Below are positions 22,847-31,728 of a stretch of DNA of 55,342 nt, piece after piece. The translations under genes were made by a program, and so were the position numbers. Each line of letters opens with the position of its first letter. Within the stretch, counting starts at the first letter, position 1. The stretch is from Acidobacteriota bacterium (GTDB lineage Bacteria; Acidobacteriota; Vicinamibacteria; Vicinamibacterales; JAFNAJ01). The stretch lies in assembly GCA_023384575.1 (NCBI GenBank), contig JAHDVP010000001.1:1-55342 (forward strand), in the 5' to 3' direction. The notes under the pieces are model-generated. The model searched no databases. It saw only the letters and a list, made by a program, of their open reading frames with translations, and was not told the DNA's origin.

Positions 22847-23212
22847 GCACTGGCTCCGCCGCCGGCACCTGCCGGCTCGAGGGCGTCTGGACCAACGGAT
22901 CGAACCTCACCCTGCCGCGCCTCTCGACGACGTTCGTGACGGCGCGGGGCCCCACGTCGCGGTCGAACGCCGGGTGAGCACGCGGCCTGGCGTACACCAG
23001 CCCAACGGGGAGCGTGCCGAACGGCCCGACACGACGGACGTCGCACGAACACTGGAACGCGCACGGACCAATCGGGCGTCCGAAGACCGGCATCGGATGA
23101 CGAAGCAGGATATCATCCGTGGCGCTGTCCAACGGGTGCCCCCAATCGACCGCGCCGACGCCGACGCGACGACGGCTTCGTCGTCGGGCGGCAAGCGCGC
23201 AGGAGACACATC
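22847..23212. other. Intergenic region between divergent tadA and YdeI genes
   Basis: A 97-codon minus-strand frame (22839-23132, beginning MDSATDDILLRHPMPVFGRP) covers most of it and overlaps the tadA start by eight bases. It has no recognisable family, so I do not call it. Promoters for both divergent genes should lie here; none was recognised with confidence. Confidence 0.4.
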
Positions 23213-23767
23213 ATGGCCGCGCTCGACACGCTGGAGTTCCGTACACGGAAGCAGTGGCGGCGCTGGCTCGGCACGCACCACGGCACGAGCCCGGGCGTGT
23301 GGGTCGTCTTCCGCAAGGGAGCCGCGGCGAGCAGGGGCGTGGGTTATGAGGAGGCAGTTCGTGAGGCCCTCTGCTTCGGCTGGATCGACAGCTTGGTGAA
23401 GCGGCTGGACGAAGAGCGCTACGCAAGGAAGTTCACGCCGAGGAAGCCCGGGAGCGCGTGGTCGGACAGTAACCGGAGGCGATGGGCAGAGCTGAACACG
23501 GCCGGGCTGCTCGCGCCGGCCGGCCGGACCGCTGCGCCCACCGCCAGGTCGTCGACGCCACCGCCTGTTCCCGACCTGCCCGACGAACTGGCGCGCGCCC
23601 TGAAGCGGCATCCCGCCGCAGAGCGCACCTTCGAGGGATTGGCGCCGTCACATCGCCGGCACTACGCGGCGTGGATTCACACGGCGAAGCGCGCGGAGAC
23701 GCGCGAGCGGCGGGTCCGCGAGGCCATCGCGCTGCTCGCGGCGGGCAGGAAGCTGGGATTGAAGTGA
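23213..23767 (+). CDS. YdeI/OmpD-associated family protein
   Basis: 184 residues from ATG 23213 (AGGAGA upstream). The order RKQWRRWLGTHHGTSPGVWV, then SRGVGYEEAVREALCFGWID, KFTPRKPGSAWSDSNRRRW and a C-terminal block (PSHRRHYAAWIHTAKRAETR, then REAIALLAAGRKLGLK) is diagnostic of this family. Members are small cytoplasmic proteins linked to stress or antimicrobial-peptide tolerance in some bacteria; the mechanism is unknown. A stand-alone gene. Confidence 0.88.
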   Translation: MAALDTLEFRTRKQWRRWLGTHHGTSPGVWVVFRKGAAASRGVGYEEAVREALCFGWIDSLVKRLDEERYARKFTPRKPGSAWSDSNRRRWAELNTAGLLAPAGRTAAPTARSSTPPPVPDLPDELARALKRHPAAERTFEGLAPSHRRHYAAWIHTAKRAETRERRVREAIALLAAGRKLGLK

Positions 23768-23880
23768 TCGGCTCTCGGCTCTCGGCTTGGACGCCGTTGG
23801 CGAGCGCCACCGAAGAGGCCCACGCCGCGAGGATGACAGCTGAGGCCAGTTGCAGCGCACGGCGCAGGACCTGGGGGGTC

Positions 23881-24353
23881 ATGACTGGGAGCCTGGGCCT
23901 GGACATCTGGGTCTCATCGCGCGCGCCCGGCGACACCGGGTGGACCGCACCAGTGAACCTGGAGGGAGTCAACTGGCCGGGGCGGACTTCTGTCCGACGC
24001 CGCTGCGCGGCAATCGCCTCCTGTTCGTCAGCTCACGCGCCAATCACTGCGGAGGCTCCAGCAACAATCCCGACATCTACCTCACGCGCCTTCACCCGGT
24101 GATGGGGTGGCTCACGCCCCAGCCGCTGCCCTGTGGTATCAACAGCGGGTTCGAGGAGTTCTCGCCGTCCCTGGTCGAATCGGATGGCCTCACCATGCTG
24201 TTCTTCCCGAGCAGCCGGGATGACGCGCCTCGTCACCGCATCCACATGGCGGTGCTGCAGCCGAATGGAAGCTGGGCGACGGCGCCTGTCCACGAGCTGA
24301 ACTTCGCGGGCGCCTCCGATGCCGGACCGAGCGTCATGAAGGACGGCCTCGAA
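23881..24353 (+). pseudogene. Frameshifted remnant of a PD40/WD40-like beta-propeller protein
   Basis: In frame 1, SLGLDIWVSSRAPGDTGWTA and PVNLEGVNWPG encode one propeller blade. The continuation (GADFCPTPLRGNRLLFVSSR; NNPDIYLTRLHPVMGWLTPQ; FEEFSPSLVESDGLTMLFFP; HELNFAGASDAGPSVMKDGL) is in frame 3. A single frameshift near 23970 explains both. There is no signal peptide or start upstream, and the 3' end stops abruptly, so it is a truncated relic. Intact relatives are exported TolB-like propellers. Confidence 0.75.
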
Positions 24354-24515
24354 AGTCCCGATCGACGTCGGAGACGCGGCGCCGTGATTCTCGGCGGCTG
24401 AATCGCGGCAGTCCCCGATCGCTCGCCTGCTGGAAGTTCGCGATGCCTGCCGGGCACCGGTCATGGGATTCCATGACCCTACGACAGGGCATCCACAATG
24501 GTCTATGATGGAAGC

Positions 24516-24752
24516 ATGAAGACGACGATCGATATTCCAGAGCATGAATTGCGGGATGCCATGCGGTTCACGCGTGCGACCACGAAGCGGGAAGCGGTCG
24601 TCAAGGTCCTCGAGGAGTTCAATCGCCGCAAGCGCATGGCCGAGCTGGTGAAGTACTCGGGCACGTTCAGCGACCGGTTCCCGACCAACGACGAGATCGA
24701 GGCGATCGACGCCAAGCGCGATCGGCACCTGAATGCCCGTCCTCGTCGATAG
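24516..24752 (+). CDS. vapB: VapB-family antitoxin
   Basis: 78 residues from ATG 24516; a start at 24498 adds six residues with no better signal. MKTTIDIPEHELRDAMRFTR, then ATTKREAVVKVLEEFNRRKR, is the ribbon-helix-helix DNA-binding domain. The C-terminal tail (TFSDRFPTNDEIEAIDAKRD) would wrap the toxin. It overlaps vapC by 20 bases, ensuring coupled expression and probably autoregulation. Confidence 0.87.
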   Translation: MKTTIDIPEHELRDAMRFTRATTKREAVVKVLEEFNRRKRMAELVKYSGTFSDRFPTNDEIEAIDAKRDRHLNARPRR

Positions 24753-25110
24753 CTCGCTCTGGGTGCACCAGCTTCGCAAGAGTGGCGATGCCGCGAAGCG
24801 TGACCGTGTGAATGCGCTGTTGGAGAGCGGTGAGGCCGCCTGGTGCCCGGTCGTGCGACTCGAACTGTGGCGCGGGGTGACCAACGACGCCGAGCGGAGG
24901 ACCCTCCGCCGTTATGAAGCCCTCCTTCCCAGCTATGAGATTTCGCTGGAGGTCTGGGAACGGTCGATTCGCCTCGCGGATCGGGGGCGCGCCGCCGGCC
25001 TCACGGTTCCCCTCGCCGACCTGCTGATCCACGCGTGTGCGAAGCTCAACGGAGTCGACGTGGCCCACGACGACACGCACTTCGACGCGCTGGCCAGGCT
25101 CGATGCGTAA
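24733..25110 (+). CDS. vapC: VapC-family PIN-domain ribonuclease toxin
   Basis: 125 residues. PIN-domain acidic residues are all present: Asp6 in LVDSSLWVH, Glu in VVRLELWRG, Asp in VPLADLLIHA and Asp in VAHDDTHFDAL. VapC toxins cleave tRNA or rRNA when freed from VapB. The pair lies between a decayed gene and tRNA-Arg in a region with signs of past insertion. Confidence 0.9.
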   Translation: MPVLVDSSLWVHQLRKSGDAAKRDRVNALLESGEAAWCPVVRLELWRGVTNDAERRTLRRYEALLPSYEISLEVWERSIRLADRGRAAGLTVPLADLLIHACAKLNGVDVAHDDTHFDALARLDA

Positions 25111-25200
25111 CCCGCGTGAGGCCCTGCCCCTCGACTTGCTTCGCTCGCTCGGGACTGGCGCGACAGAGGACCGCTGGCGCGATTGTGTGCCAGCGAGAAG

Positions 25201-25214
25201 AATGGCGCGCCCTG
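25201..25214. repeat. 14-bp copy of tRNA-Arg 3' end
   Basis: ATGGCGCGCCCTGC at 25201-25214 repeats 25323-25336 exactly. On the tRNA strand that is the CCA end, acceptor stem and the first bases of the T arm. This is the usual footprint of a past tRNA-targeted insertion or a partial tRNA duplication. The DNA in between is 108 bases with no gene; it includes TTCGCTCCCGGCGGAGCTAC, a hairpin-forming repeat-like stretch. Confidence 0.6.
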
Positions 25215-25323
25215 CCCGCCTTCGCTCCCGGCGGAGCTACGGCGAGGCACCAACGCTGACGCGCCATCTCGCCGAAGCGGCGGGAAGAGAGTGGATTTCG
25301 ACCTGGACCACCGCGAAGGCGGA

Positions 25324-25400
25324 TGGCGCGCCCTGCAGGACTCGAACCTGCGACCTCCTGGTTCGTAGCCAGACGCTCTATCCAACTGAGCTAAGGGCGC
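25324..25400 (-). tRNA. tRNA-Arg (anticodon ACG)
   Basis: 77 nt with encoded CCA. Acceptor GCGCCCT (25394-25400) pairs with AGGGCGC (25328-25334), with G73 at 25327. D arm TAGCTCAGTTGGATAGAGC, anticodon stem TCTGG/CCAGG with loop CTACGAA (anticodon ACG), T arm GCAGGTTCGAGTCCTGC. Position 34 A is the substrate of TadA. Confidence 0.95.
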
Positions 25401-25572
25401 GCACGAGACGAAGCGGTTGCCGCCCTGACAGCGTCGGCCGCTTCGCCGGAACCACCAATGTTACCACGAGAGTCGAGGCCTTCAAGGGTCTCAACGGGAT
25501 CGAGGGCGCAGAGGAAGCGGAGGGCGCCGAGGCAGCGCCACCGCGGAGGCGCAAAGACGCAGAGGCCACACC

Positions 25573-27429
25573 TCACGGCGCCGCGGTGCCCGCCCGTCCC
25601 GGCCGGTCGAGGCCATGCCCCGCCGGAAAGAGCCCGGGAAGCGCAATCGGCAGCCGCCCGCCAATCGGCGCATCGCCGGCGATGGCCGCCACGGCGCTCC
25701 GCTCGGCCCGATCGTAGAAGTCGTAGGTCAGAAGCACCGCCGGCAGTTCCTGCAGGAACGTCGCGACGTAAGGGTTGCCGAACATCACGGTGACAAACGG
25801 CTGGCCGCGCGTCGCCGACTGCGCCGCGAGCTCGTTCAGCAGCCGCACCACGGGCGGCGCCAGGTCCATCCGCCCGCTGAACGACGCGGTGCGCACGAAG
25901 ACTGACGCGACGATCGCGTCCATCCGCGGCGCGAGCGCACGCACGAGCTCGAGCTCGCCCGGTGCCGTGCGGTCGGACAACTCGATCGACGTCAGGTTCG
26001 GCCACCGCCGTCGCAGCTCGGGCTGGAACGTCCGGCTCGGCGCCGCGATGCGCCACCCCGTCGGGTAGTCGAGCACCGACAGGTACAACACCTGCGCGCC
26101 GGCGGGCACCGCCAGCGGCACCTGCTGCTTCTCGTCCTTGATCAACGTGATCGACCGCTGGCTCACCTCGTCGGCCACGGCCGCGTGGGCCCGCCCGCCC
26201 ACGCGAGCCGGCAGGTCATCGAGGCTGACGAGCCGCGAGCGGTGCAGCGCGAGCCGTGCCTTGGCGGTCAGGATGCGCTCCACCGATCGGTCGACCTGCG
26301 CCCGGTCGATCTCACCGCGCTCGATGGCCGCTCTCACGGCGGCAATCGCCCCGATGTCGTCTGGCGAGTGCAGGACGACGTCGTTGCCGGCCTGGACGGC
26401 CTTCACGGCGGCCTCACCCGGCGGCAGCATCTTCGAGACGGCGTGCATGCCCATCGAGTCGGTGTAGATGAGGCCGTCGAAGCCCAGTTCGCCGCGCAGC
26501 AGGTCCGTCACCATCGGACGGCTGAGCGTCGCTGGCGTGCCGGGGGTCGGGTCGAGCGCGGGCATCTCGATGTGGCCGCTCATGACGGCCTCGGCGCCCG
26601 CCTCGATGGCCGCGCGAAACGGCGGCAGCTCGACCTCGTCGAGCCGCGCACGCGGATGCGTGATCACGGGCAGGCCCAGGTGGCTGTCGACGTCCGTATC
26701 GCCGTGCCCAGGAAAGTGTTTGAGCGTGGCGAGCGCGCCGCCGGCACGCAGGCCGCGCACGTACGCAGACGCCATCGCGCCCACCTTCGCGGGATCCTCG
26801 CCGAACGAGCGCGTGTTGATCACCGGGTTGCGGGCGTTGTTGTTGACGTCGACGACGGGCGCGAAGTTGACGTGCACGCCGATCGCACGCGCCTCGATGC
26901 CCGCGATGCGCCCGGCTTCGAACGCCAGCCGCTCGTCGCCGGCGGCCCCGAACGCCATCGCGCGCGGGAACGAGGTGGCTCCTGCGATGCGGAAGCCGAC
27001 GCCGGTCTCGAAGTCGGCGGCGTTGAGCAGCGGAATCGCCGCCGCCTGCTGCAGCCGGTTGAAGAGCGACGCGGCGTTGAAGGGCTGGCCGAGCGTCACG
27101 GTCCCGTAGGTGGGGTTCAGCATCACGCTGGGCGCGGGCTCTGAGGCGCCGAAGGTGAGGAACCCGCCCACGTGGTGGTCGCGGGCGAGGGCCACGAGCC
27201 GATCGAACGTCTCCGTGTCGTTGGCGAGGTAGCTCGACTCGAACGTCGGCATGAAGAGCTGACCGACCTTCTGGTCGAGGGTCATCGCTTTCAGCGTCTG
27301 CTGCACCCAGCGGGCCGCCGCCCGGTCGAGCGGGGCCTCGTGCCCGGCCGCGGAGATGAGCGCCGCCGCGGCGAGCACGGCCGCAATGAGCGCGATGAAG
27401 ACGCGGATCGAAATGGGGCGCGTGGCCAT
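25573..27429 (-). CDS. Exported GH3 beta-N-acetylhexosaminidase (NagZ-like)
   Basis: 618 residues from the ATG at 27429; longer frames upstream overlap the divergent moaB. A signal peptide (residues 1-27, FIALIAAVLAAAALISAAG) puts it outside the cytoplasm. The GH3 N-terminal TIM barrel shows KVGQLFMPTFE, VNFAPVVDVNNNARNPVIN, the NagZ-type KHFPGHGDT (residues 237-245, with the Asp-His region typical of hexosaminidases) and the nucleophile Asp324 in IYTDSMGMHA. A C-terminal alpha/beta domain with ITLIKDEKQQVPL follows. It probably trims peptidoglycan- or chitin-derived N-acetylglucosamine. Cytoplasmic NagZ lacks a C-terminal domain and signal peptide, so this is the exported long type. Confidence 0.88.
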   Translation of the reverse strand: MATRPISIRVFIALIAAVLAAAALISAAGHEAPLDRAAARWVQQTLKAMTLDQKVGQLFMPTFESSYLANDTETFDRLVALARDHHVGGFLTFGASEPAPSVMLNPTYGTVTLGQPFNAASLFNRLQQAAAIPLLNAADFETGVGFRIAGATSFPRAMAFGAAGDERLAFEAGRIAGIEARAIGVHVNFAPVVDVNNNARNPVINTRSFGEDPAKVGAMASAYVRGLRAGGALATLKHFPGHGDTDVDSHLGLPVITHPRARLDEVELPPFRAAIEAGAEAVMSGHIEMPALDPTPGTPATLSRPMVTDLLRGELGFDGLIYTDSMGMHAVSKMLPPGEAAVKAVQAGNDVVLHSPDDIGAIAAVRAAIERGEIDRAQVDRSVERILTAKARLALHRSRLVSLDDLPARVGGRAHAAVADEVSQRSITLIKDEKQQVPLAVPAGAQVLYLSVLDYPTGWRIAAPSRTFQPELRRRWPNLTSIELSDRTAPGELELVRALAPRMDAIVASVFVRTASFSGRMDLAPPVVRLLNELAAQSATRGQPFVTVMFGNPYVATFLQELPAVLLTYDFYDRAERSAVAAIAGDAPIGGRLPIALPGLFPAGHGLDRPGRAGTAAP

Positions 27430-27558
27430 GGACGGATCGTAGCGCCACAGCACGCGGCCCGCAAACCGGACCGGGCCTTGGCCTCCTCGTGGCCGCGGCT
27501 CGCCAGCCGCGCTGGCCGTCGCCCTCGGGTGCCGCTGGGCGCTCGTGGTGGGCGTCGC

Positions 27559-27564
27559 TATAAT
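27559..27564 (+). promoter_or_regulatory. Candidate -10 box (TATAAT) upstream of moaB
   Basis: A perfect TATAAT 6 bases before the moaB ATG at 27571, in otherwise very GC-rich DNA. With a start point about seven bases downstream, the transcript would begin at or next to the ATG, giving a leaderless or near-leaderless mRNA. A good -35 was not seen (TGGGCG at 17-base spacing). Confidence 0.4.
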
Positions 27565-27570
27565 CGCGCG

Positions 27571-28074
27571 ATGAGCTCGCACGCGCACCGTGCCGCCGCG
27601 CCGCGCGAGGTCCGCTGCGCGATTCTCACCGCCAGCGACACGCGGACCGAGGCGACCGACGCCAGCGGCAAGGCCATTGCTTCGCTGCTCGAGGAGGCGG
27701 GTCACCGTGTCGTCGCGCGCCGCCTCGTGCGCGACGAGCCTGCGGATGTCCGCGCGATCGTCGACGCCTGGCTGGACGACGATCAGGTGCAGGTCGTGAT
27801 CACCACCGGCGGGACGGGCATCGGCCGGCGCGATTCGACCTACGAAGCGCTCGTCACCCTTCTCGACAAGCAGCTGCAGGGGTTTGGCGAGCTGTTCCGC
27901 ATGTTGAGCTACCAGGAGATTGGCGCCGCGGCCATGCTCAGCCGTGCGTGCGCCGGCGTCGCGCGGGGCCGCGTGCTGGTGCTGCTCCCAGGCTCGGAGC
28001 ACGCGGTCCGGCTGGCAATGACGAAGCTCGTCGTCCCCGAGCTCGGCCACGTCGTGCGGGAGATCTCGAGGTGA
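27571..28074 (+). CDS. moaB: MoaB/MogA-family molybdopterin biosynthesis protein
   Basis: 167 residues from ATG 27571. EVRCAILTASDTRTEATDAS at the N-terminus, VVITTGGTGIGRRDSTYEAL and a PGSEHAVRLAM segment are the MoaB/MogA signature. These proteins bind molybdopterin and adenylate it before metal insertion by MoeA. The moeA gene follows with the moaB stop embedded in its possible GTG start, so the two form an operon. Confidence 0.9.
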   Translation: MSSHAHRAAAPREVRCAILTASDTRTEATDASGKAIASLLEEAGHRVVARRLVRDEPADVRAIVDAWLDDDQVQVVITTGGTGIGRRDSTYEALVTLLDKQLQGFGELFRMLSYQEIGAAAMLSRACAGVARGRVLVLLPGSEHAVRLAMTKLVVPELGHVVREISR

Positions 28075-28079
28075 ACGGC

Positions 28080-29285
28080 ATGCGTCCGTTCACCCAGACG
28101 CTGTCGCTCGACCAGGCCCTCGCCCGGCTCGAGGCCGTCGCCACGACGGTCGAGGGCACCGAACGGCTGGCCCTCGACGAGGCCTCGGGTCGGGTGGTGG
28201 CGCAATCGGCCATCGCGACACGCGATGTGCCGCCGTTCGACCGTTCGGCCATGGACGGCTACGCGGTCCTGGCGGCCGACCTCTCCGGCGCCACGGATCT
28301 GGCGCCTGTGGGCCTCGCACTCGCCGGTGCGGTGTACACGGGCGATGCGCCGACGGCACGGATGGAGCCCGGCACGTGCTTCGAGGTCGCGACGGGCGCT
28401 CCGGTGCCCGCTGGCGCCGACGCCGTGGTCATGGTGGAAGACACCTCACGCGAGGGAAACCAGGTACGCTTTCGACAGCCGGTCAAGCTGAGGCAGAACA
28501 TCACCTCGAGGGGCAGCGACGTCCGCGCGGGCGAGGCCGCGCTGTCCGCCGGCGACCTCCTGACACCCGCTCGTCTCGGTGCGCTGGCCGCCGTCGGCCT
28601 CGCCGTCGTCGACGTGTATCGGAAGCCGGTGGTCGCGATCGCCTCGACCGGCAATGAGCTCGTCGAACCGGGCCAACCCGCGGGCCCCGGGCAGATCTAC
28701 GACATCAATCGCCACACCCTGAAAGCGCTGGTCGAGCAGCACGGCGGCGTGGCACGACTGCACCGCTCGGCCGCTGACGATCTCGACGGCCTGCGGCAGG
28801 CGATCGACGGCATGCACGCCGCCGATCTCATCGTGCTGTCAGGAGGATCCTCGGTCGGCGAACGCGACCTGGTCGTGGACCTGGTGCGCGAACGTGGCGA
28901 GGTCGTCTTCCACGGCATCGCCGTGAAGCCGGGCAAGCCGACGCTGCTCGCGACGCTCGGCCGCCAAGTCCTGCTCGGCATGCCGGGCAATCCCACCTCG
29001 TGCCTCTCGAACGGCTACATCCTGCTCGTGCCGCTGCTGCGACGGATGGCGCGCCTGCCGGCGTGGCGCCCCGAGCGCGTGCGGGCACCGCTTGCGACGA
29101 CGATCGCCTCGCGCGCGGGACGCCATCAGTTCTACTCGGTCCGGCTCGAGGACGGCCGCGTGTATCCGGCCTTCAAGGGGTCCGGCGACATCACGAGCCT
29201 CTCGAGAGCCGACGGGTACATCGAGATTCCTGCCAACGTCGATCGGGTCGACGAGGGAATGGACGTCGTCGTGACGCTGTTCTGA
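28080..29285 (+). CDS. moeA: Molybdopterin molybdenumtransferase MoeA
   Basis: 401 residues from ATG 28080 (CGAGGTG six bases upstream); GTG 28071, overlapping the moaB stop, is an alternative. Motifs: VPPFDRSAMDGYAV (domain I), EVATGAPVPAGADAVVMVED, ASTGNELVEPG, LSGGSSVGERD and KPGKPTLLA, then GMPGNPTSCLSNGYILL. MoeA inserts molybdate into adenylated molybdopterin. Length about 400 is normal. No molybdoenzyme gene is in this window. Confidence 0.93.
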   Translation: MRPFTQTLSLDQALARLEAVATTVEGTERLALDEASGRVVAQSAIATRDVPPFDRSAMDGYAVLAADLSGATDLAPVGLALAGAVYTGDAPTARMEPGTCFEVATGAPVPAGADAVVMVEDTSREGNQVRFRQPVKLRQNITSRGSDVRAGEAALSAGDLLTPARLGALAAVGLAVVDVYRKPVVAIASTGNELVEPGQPAGPGQIYDINRHTLKALVEQHGGVARLHRSAADDLDGLRQAIDGMHAADLIVLSGGSSVGERDLVVDLVRERGEVVFHGIAVKPGKPTLLATLGRQVLLGMPGNPTSCLSNGYILLVPLLRRMARLPAWRPERVRAPLATTIASRAGRHQFYSVRLEDGRVYPAFKGSGDITSLSRADGYIEIPANVDRVDEGMDVVVTLF

Positions 29286-29308
29286 TCCACAACCTCACGG
29301 CTGGGGCA

Positions 29309-29911
29309 TCAGAACGTCAACCTCGCGCCGACGACGACGCCACGACCCGTGGTCTCGTGGCCCGGGCGGTGACTCCCGTTGAGGGGTGCGATGAAGACCG
29401 GGGAACGGCCCACGTGCATCGCATCGATGAGGGCGCCGATGACACCCCAGGACACCGCGGCCCTCGCAACCCAGCCCGCCCGAGACATGCCGTCGCCGAG
29501 GCTGTCTCCCGTGACACCGACCAGCAGCAGGTTGACTCCCCCGCCGATTGCGGCCCCCTTGAGGAAGCCGTCCCAGACCGGGTCGCCCTTCCTCCAAACG
29601 ACGTCGATCTCGGTCCACGGCACGACGAGGTCTCCCGCTGGTACCGCGACCCTCAGCCCCTGGGCTTCAACGGCCACGAGAACGCAGGTGCGCTCGACGC
29701 CGTTCACGTCGGTCACGTAGATGGTGGGACGCCGGGCGGAAAGTGCCTCCAGGCGCGAGGCCCCGGCCGGCAGCTCGCCTGCCTTCGACGCCGACGCGAG
29801 CCTGGGCGTCGAGACGGGACGCGTCGGTTCCTCGCCGCGAGCGGCCTCCGGTACCGTCAGCAGCGCCAGCATCAGCAGCACGGTCGACCTGCGGCTTCGC
29901 TGTGTCGTCAT
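29309..29911 (-). CDS. Exported protein of unknown function, 200 residues
   Basis: Start ATG at 29911 gives a signal peptide (MTTQRSRRSTVLLMLALLTVPEAARGEE); a longer frame would run into the regulator gene upstream. Mature protein: RRPTIYVTDVNGVERTCVLV then LVVPWTEIDVVWRKGDPVWD, a small beta domain. Gly-rich hydrophobic segments follow (GAAIGGGVNLLLVGVTGDSL; AAVSWGVIGALIDAMHVG), and the end VVVGARLTF resembles a membrane-insertion terminus. No family recognised. Confidence 0.65.
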   Translation of the reverse strand: MTTQRSRRSTVLLMLALLTVPEAARGEEPTRPVSTPRLASASKAGELPAGASRLEALSARRPTIYVTDVNGVERTCVLVAVEAQGLRVAVPAGDLVVPWTEIDVVWRKGDPVWDGFLKGAAIGGGVNLLLVGVTGDSLGDGMSRAGWVARAAVSWGVIGALIDAMHVGRSPVFIAPLNGSHRPGHETTGRGVVVGARLTF

Positions 29912-30014
29912 GACCGTCACCTCCACTCGCCACGTTACGCGCAGCGGCGCCAGGAAGTCGTGACGGAACTCTGAAGAATCGTGACGCTGGTGCCGACAGC
30001 CCGAAGCCGGCGTC

Positions 30015-31502
30015 TCAGGCCGCGCGCTGCGCGAGACGGCGCAGCAGCGTGTCGAACGCCGAGGTCCCGCGGAGGTGTTGCAGCCAGGGCTCGATCGGCA
30101 GGGTCCATCCCGTCTGGTCCGATATCGCGTGGTCGAGCAGGCGCGCCACGGCGGCTTCGGCCGCCGCGTCGTCACGGGCAATCGCGGCCCGTGTCGCCTC
30201 GGACAGGGCCGCCTCGCCGGCGCGGCCCATCTCGACCAGTGCAGCCAGCGTGGCGGCTTCTCGCGCGCGCATCGCTGACGCCTCCGAACGCGACCCCGCT
30301 CTCTCGAGCAGTGCGGCCAGCGCGGTGAGCGAGCGCGCGTGATCGGGCGCGAGCACCAGCGCAGCCCTGAGGTCGTCGAGTGCCGCATCGACCTGTCCCA
30401 GCCTGACGAGCAGGGCAGACCGCCAGTGTCGGGCGTTGACCACGAATTCGGTCGAGTAGAGGCGCTCCGGGGCATGCCCGGCAATCTCGAGCGCGAACTC
30501 GTCGAGTGCCGCCGGGTACGACGCCGGATCGACCGAAGCCAGCGCACCACTCAACCAGTGCAGTCCGGCCGCCGGCAGCCGTTCATCCGACTCCCCGGCG
30601 CGTGACCGGTCCAGGCCTTCGCGGATCATGGCGCCAGCCGGTTCGAGCCGGTCGCGGGCGACGAGCACCGTCGCCCCCAGGAAGTACGCGTACGGGAACC
30701 CAGGCAGCAGTGCGAGGGCACGCTGCACGGCACGCAGCCGCTCCTCGCCCCAGGCGGCGAGCGCCAGCCTGAAATGGTGGCGCCAGCCTCCGGGTTCGAG
30801 CCGCACGGCCTGCCTCGCCGCAGCGCGCGCCTCGTCGGCCTGGCCTGCGCTCGTCAGCGCGAAGGCGAGCGTGGCCCACGCCTCGGCGAGCCCGGGGTCG
30901 AGCTCGCACGCACGACGGGCACACCTCACGCCCCGCTCTGCCGCCCCGCGATCGGGACGCGCAAGCGCGCGGGTCGACTCGTGGGTCAGCGTCCACGCGG
31001 ACGCCAGCGCTACGTGCACCGGGGCGTAATCGGGCAGCGTGAGGGCCGCCCGCTCCAGACGCGCCCGCGTCTCGGCGAGCCTGTCGACGCGGAGCCGCTC
31101 GAGGTCGGCCACCGACGCCACGAAGCTCCGCAGCTCCTCGTAGCCGTCCGCGCGGCCCGGCGGTGCCGCTCCGTCGGCGTCGATCTCGGTGACGACGTCG
31201 GCCACGAATCGGTAGCCGCGGCGCGCGACCGTCTGGATGAACCGGGGATGACGCGGGTCGTCGCCCAGCGCGCGTCGCAGGTCGGCCACGGCGCGCGCCA
31301 ACGCGTTGTCGGTGACGAAGACATCAGGCCAGGCGGCGTCGAAGAGCGCCTGCTTGGTCAGCAGTTCCCCGGGTCGCGCGGTCAGGACGAGGAGCAGGTC
31401 GACGAGGTGGGCCGAGAGGGCGACGGGTTCGTCTCCGCGCCACAACCGGTGGCCTCCCCGGTCGAGGCGGAAAGGGCCGAAGACCAGCGTTTCTCGCGCC
31501 AC
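30015..31502 (-). CDS. CadC-type winged-helix regulator with TPR-like repeats
   Basis: 495 residues. Residues 1-105 are an OmpR/CadC-type winged-helix domain (FGPFRLDRGGHRLWRGDEPV; LLTKQALFDAAWPDVFVTDN; LGDDPRHPRFIQTVARRGYR). The rest is all-helical repeats of TPR/SEL type (PDYAPVHVALASAWTLTHES; ELDPGLAEAWATLAFALTSA; APDHARSLTALAALLERAGS). No membrane segment and no phosphoacceptor domain are visible, so it is probably cytoplasmic and ligand- or protein-controlled. This fusion type is common in Acidobacteriota. The regulated genes are unknown; the neighbouring dodecin gene or the exported protein gene are candidates. Confidence 0.85.
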   Translation of the reverse strand: MARETLVFGPFRLDRGGHRLWRGDEPVALSAHLVDLLLVLTARPGELLTKQALFDAAWPDVFVTDNALARAVADLRRALGDDPRHPRFIQTVARRGYRFVADVVTEIDADGAAPPGRADGYEELRSFVASVADLERLRVDRLAETRARLERAALTLPDYAPVHVALASAWTLTHESTRALARPDRGAAERGVRCARRACELDPGLAEAWATLAFALTSAGQADEARAAARQAVRLEPGGWRHHFRLALAAWGEERLRAVQRALALLPGFPYAYFLGATVLVARDRLEPAGAMIREGLDRSRAGESDERLPAAGLHWLSGALASVDPASYPAALDEFALEIAGHAPERLYSTEFVVNARHWRSALLVRLGQVDAALDDLRAALVLAPDHARSLTALAALLERAGSRSEASAMRAREAATLAALVEMGRAGEAALSEATRAAIARDDAAAEAAVARLLDHAISDQTGWTLPIEPWLQHLRGTSAFDTLLRRLAQRAA

Positions 31503-31728
31503 GAACGAGATTGTACGGGATGCCCGCCCGCGGCGACACGAGCCGGCCGGGGCGCTCCGCCCGTCGCGCAGGCCCGCATCACAGCATCGCCGTGGCCTCG
31601 ACGATCAGGCATGGGAGGATCGGAGGTGACGGGAGCGAACTTGCCGGAGGGAGGGGTGTTCGCCAATCAGGTCACCAGCCACCAGCCTGTAGCCGCCAGC
31701 CAGATGGTCGGATCGGGGGCCAGTTCGT

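Noticed and set aside
22839-23132. A 97-codon minus-strand frame next to tadA
   Set aside because: No family or clear secondary structure; it overlaps the tadA start and fills a promoter region.
23850-24401. An intact 183-codon propeller gene
   Set aside because: Its N-terminal part is out of frame with the upstream blade and it lacks a signal peptide, so it is treated as a pseudogene.
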